Below, one piece after another: positions 6,014-6,866 of a stretch of 6,866 nucleotides of DNA. The translations under genes were made by a program, and so were the position numbers. Numbering within the stretch: the stretch's first letter is position 1; each line of letters starts with the position of its first letter. The notes below the pieces were generated by a model. The model had not been told where the DNA came from, did not search any database, and saw nothing but the letters and a program-made list of their open reading frames with translations. Origin of the DNA: Robiginitomaculum sp. (GTDB taxonomy: Bacteria; Pseudomonadota; Alphaproteobacteria; Caulobacterales; Maricaulaceae); assembly GCA_021647805.1 (NCBI GenBank), contig JAKITZ010000129.1:1-6866 (forward strand). The letters are read 5' to 3'.

Positions 6014-6396
6014 TCCGGTTATTGATTGTTATAATTCTGCTGGGCGTTAGTGCTAATCAGGCTTCTGCACAACAACAGATGCAAGTTGAGCGCCCGCCAG
6101 AAACGTCTGCAATTTTAACTGATCTAGCGTGGATCCTGGGTGCAAGTCATTATTTAAGCACTTTGTGTGAGGGAGGTAATTCCCAAACATGGCGTGATGC
6201 TATGGTCGAGTTGCTGGAGTTGGAAAACCCGCATTATCGTTTGCGTAGGAACTTGGTGGCTGAGTTTAATTCTGGATACCAAAATCAACAACGCCGATTT
6301 TATAGTTGCGATACTGTTAGCAAACAGCAATTACAAACCATTTCAAAACAAGGTAGAATTTTATCGGATAGTTTAGCTGATCCTTATCTCAAGTAA
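6010..6396 (+). CDS. TIGR02301-type secreted alphaproteobacterial protein
   Basis: A 128-residue protein with a clear signal peptide: short basic start, hydrophobic core LLIVIILLGV (4-13) and a likely cleavage after ASA at residue 20, so the mature part starts QQQMQ and is probably periplasmic. The mature region carries what I recall as the TIGR02301 family pattern: LAWILGASHYLSTLC (39-53), WRDAM (61-65), LVAEFNSGY (82-90) and RRFYSC (95-100). Cys53 and Cys100 are the only cysteines and could form a disulfide. The family is uncharacterised and, as far as I remember, restricted to alphaproteobacteria. The start is TTG at 6010, overlapping the upstream TGA within TTGA, which implies translational coupling to the immunity-like protein; no other start codon allows the full signal peptide. 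The function is unknown. Confidence 0.82.
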   Translation: MIRLLIVIILLGVSANQASAQQQMQVERPPETSAILTDLAWILGASHYLSTLCEGGNSQTWRDAMVELLELENPHYRLRRNLVAEFNSGYQNQQRRFYSCDTVSKQQLQTISKQGRILSDSLADPYLK

Positions 6397-6414
6397 GCTA
6401 TAAGATTACCCAGA

Positions 6415-6431
6415 GGCGGGGTCAACCTGCC
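6415..6431 (+). other. Short GC-rich hairpin before the 6462 gene
   Basis: GGCGGG (6415-6420) can pair with CCTGCC (6426-6431), with one G-U pair, around a GTCAA loop. A TTTTT occurs 12 nt later (6443-6447), too far away for a typical intrinsic terminator. It may reduce read-through from the TIGR02301 gene or be incidental. Confidence 0.25.
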
Positions 6432-6461
6432 CATTGGAATGGTTTTTCGTGAGAAGTGGTG

Positions 6462-6722
6462 ATGACAACCGACGTAACGATATCTGCTAGTCTTAATAAG
6501 GACGAACAAAAGTCTACGGCTCTGGATATGATCCTGATAGCTTGGGATCAGGCTTTGAGTAAAGGTTGCTCCCCAGAAACCATTGCTACTTCTGCTATTT
6601 TCGCCGCATTGGCTGATCTTATTGATGTCTATGGCGAAGAACTGGTCGCGGAAATGTCTAGGCGTTTACCTGATCGTATCAGTAGGGGTGAGTTTTCCAT
6701 GCGCGAAGGCTCGGTTAACTAG
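6462..6722 (+). CDS. Small soluble hypothetical protein
   Basis: An 86-residue acidic, mostly helical protein without signal peptide or membrane segment. The core is LDMILIAWDQALSKG (21-35), PETIATSAIFAALADLIDVYG (38-58), EELVAEMSRRLPDRISRGEF (59-78). I have a vague memory of similar short alphaproteobacterial hypothetical proteins with the pattern ...AW..A...G..P...A..A.FAAL.DL...YGE......LP.RI..GEF, but cannot name a family. Start choice: ATG 6462 lies 5 nt after GAGAAG (6451-6456), a good ribosome site; the in-frame GTG codons at 6456 and 6459 would overlap that site, so they are less likely. It lies 65 nt downstream of the TIGR02301 gene and may be co-transcribed. No function is inferred. 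Confidence 0.75.
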   Translation: MTTDVTISASLNKDEQKSTALDMILIAWDQALSKGCSPETIATSAIFAALADLIDVYGEELVAEMSRRLPDRISRGEFSMREGSVN

Positions 6723-6728
6723 GGTCAC

Positions 6729-6773
6729 GTGCCAAAAATAATAATATACTTCAGCGACCCAAAAAGTGGGTAA
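6729..6773 (+). CDS. Possible 14-codon leader peptide
   Basis: GTG at 6729 opens a short frame reading MPKIIIYFSDPKSG and ending with TAA at 6771-6773. AGGG (6721-6724) sits 4 nt upstream as a tight ribosome site. Codons 4-6 are three consecutive ATA, a codon usually decoded by a minor isoleucine tRNA. On its own such an ORF is not significant; it is listed because its position relative to the following hairpins matches attenuator geometry. Confidence 0.2.
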   Translation: MPKIIIYFSDPKSG

Positions 6774-6825
6774 CTTTAGTTGCCCTATCGCGACGCGAGC
6801 GCTTAGCTCTTGAGGGCGGGTTTTT
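6757..6825 (+). promoter_or_regulatory. Attenuator-like set of competing hairpins
   Basis: Three mutually exclusive stems can be drawn. 1:2 is ACCCA (6757-6761) with TGGGT (6767-6771). 2:3 is GGGTAAC (6768-6774) with GTTGCCC (6779-6785), 7 bp including one G-U, loop TTTA. 3:4 is GCCCT (6782-6786) with AGGGC (6813-6817), enclosing an inner GAGC/GCTC stem (6797-6800 with 6806-6809), then GGG and TTTTT (6821-6825). The candidate leader ORF covers strand 1 and ends inside strand 2. The order is that of a ribosome-mediated transcription attenuator, but the 1:2 and 3:4 stems are short. It may instead be a plain terminator preceded by unrelated hairpins. Confidence 0.3.
6782..6825 (+). terminator. 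Intrinsic terminator candidate
   Basis: GCCCT (6782-6786) pairs with AGGGC (6813-6817); an inner GAGC/GCTC hairpin stacks inside. The stem is followed by GGG and five T residues (6821-6825). It lies about 60-100 nt after the stop at 6722, so it could simply end that transcript. The outer stem is short and the internal loop large, hence modest confidence. Confidence 0.35.
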
Positions 6826-6835
6826 GGATAAGTTG

Positions 6836-6866
6836 ATGAAGAGAAAAGTATATCAACTGGTTCAAG
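6836..6866 (+). CDS. Possible start of a downstream gene, cut by the window edge
   Basis: ATG at 6836 opens MKRKVYQLVQ and runs off the right edge without a stop. GGA (6826-6828) lies 7 nt upstream as a ribosome site. The same frame is open back to 6719, with TTG codons at 6824 and 6833, so the true start is uncertain. Ten residues are too few to identify a family. The ATG lies inside the AGTTGAT arm of a 7-bp inverted repeat (6831-6837 with 6852-6858). Confidence 0.25.
   Translation, partial: MKRKVYQLVQ

Noticed and set aside
6804..6866. Possible tRNA: TAGCTC (6804-6809) resembling a D arm and GGTTCAAG (6859-6866) resembling a T loop.
   Set aside because: There is no matching GAGC partner for a D stem, no 5-bp anticodon stem in the right place, and the spacing of 55 nt fits neither a short nor a long-arm tRNA well; the 3' half is off the window.

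Overview
The window looks like chromosomal DNA of an alphaproteobacterium, probably one of moderate GC content (roughly 40-50% by eye). The evidence is the divergent ygfZ/pyrC pair, a dihydroorotase of the alphaproteobacterial class I type (D-T-Q-V-H-F-R metal motif), and a TIGR02301-type secreted protein, a family I know mainly from alphaproteobacteria. I could not assign an order or genus. There is no insertion sequence, CRISPR array, rRNA or tRNA.

Layout. Positions 1-634 (minus) hold the N-terminal 211 codons of a folate-binding YgfZ/IBA57-type Fe-S maintenance protein; its C-terminus lies off the left edge. A 51-bp divergent spacer separates it from a tight plus-strand run: pyrC (dihydroorotase, 686-2011), tsaC (short threonylcarbamoyl-AMP synthase for tRNA t6A, 2017-2652) and an FAD-dependent D-2-hydroxyglutarate/D-lactate dehydrogenase-like gene (2636-4051, overlapping tsaC by 17 nt). 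After 55 bp comes yaaA (peroxide stress protein, 4107-4892).

The second half is less familiar. A conspicuously AT-rich pair of small three-helix membrane proteins (4964-5254 and 5257-5598) matches nothing I recognise. A 229-bp gap follows, with a weak terminator-like hairpin and a good sigma-70-type promoter. Then come a 61-residue superinfection-immunity-like membrane protein (5828-6013), the TIGR02301-type exported protein (TTG start, 4-nt overlap) and an 86-residue soluble hypothetical protein (6462-6722).

The last 144 bp (6723-6866) contain no complete gene of ordinary size but are rich in potential RNA structure: a possible 14-codon leader peptide with three consecutive ATA codons, then three mutually exclusive hairpins in the 1:2, 2:3, 3:4 order of a transcription attenuator, the last followed by T5. 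A possible downstream ORF starts at 6836. This is the most interesting unexplained structure in the window, but it rests on short stems and the regulated gene is cut off.

Taken together, the first half is housekeeping (Fe-S upkeep, pyrimidine synthesis, tRNA modification, 2-hydroxyacid clearance, oxidative stress). The second half is a set of small envelope and hypothetical proteins of mostly unknown role.
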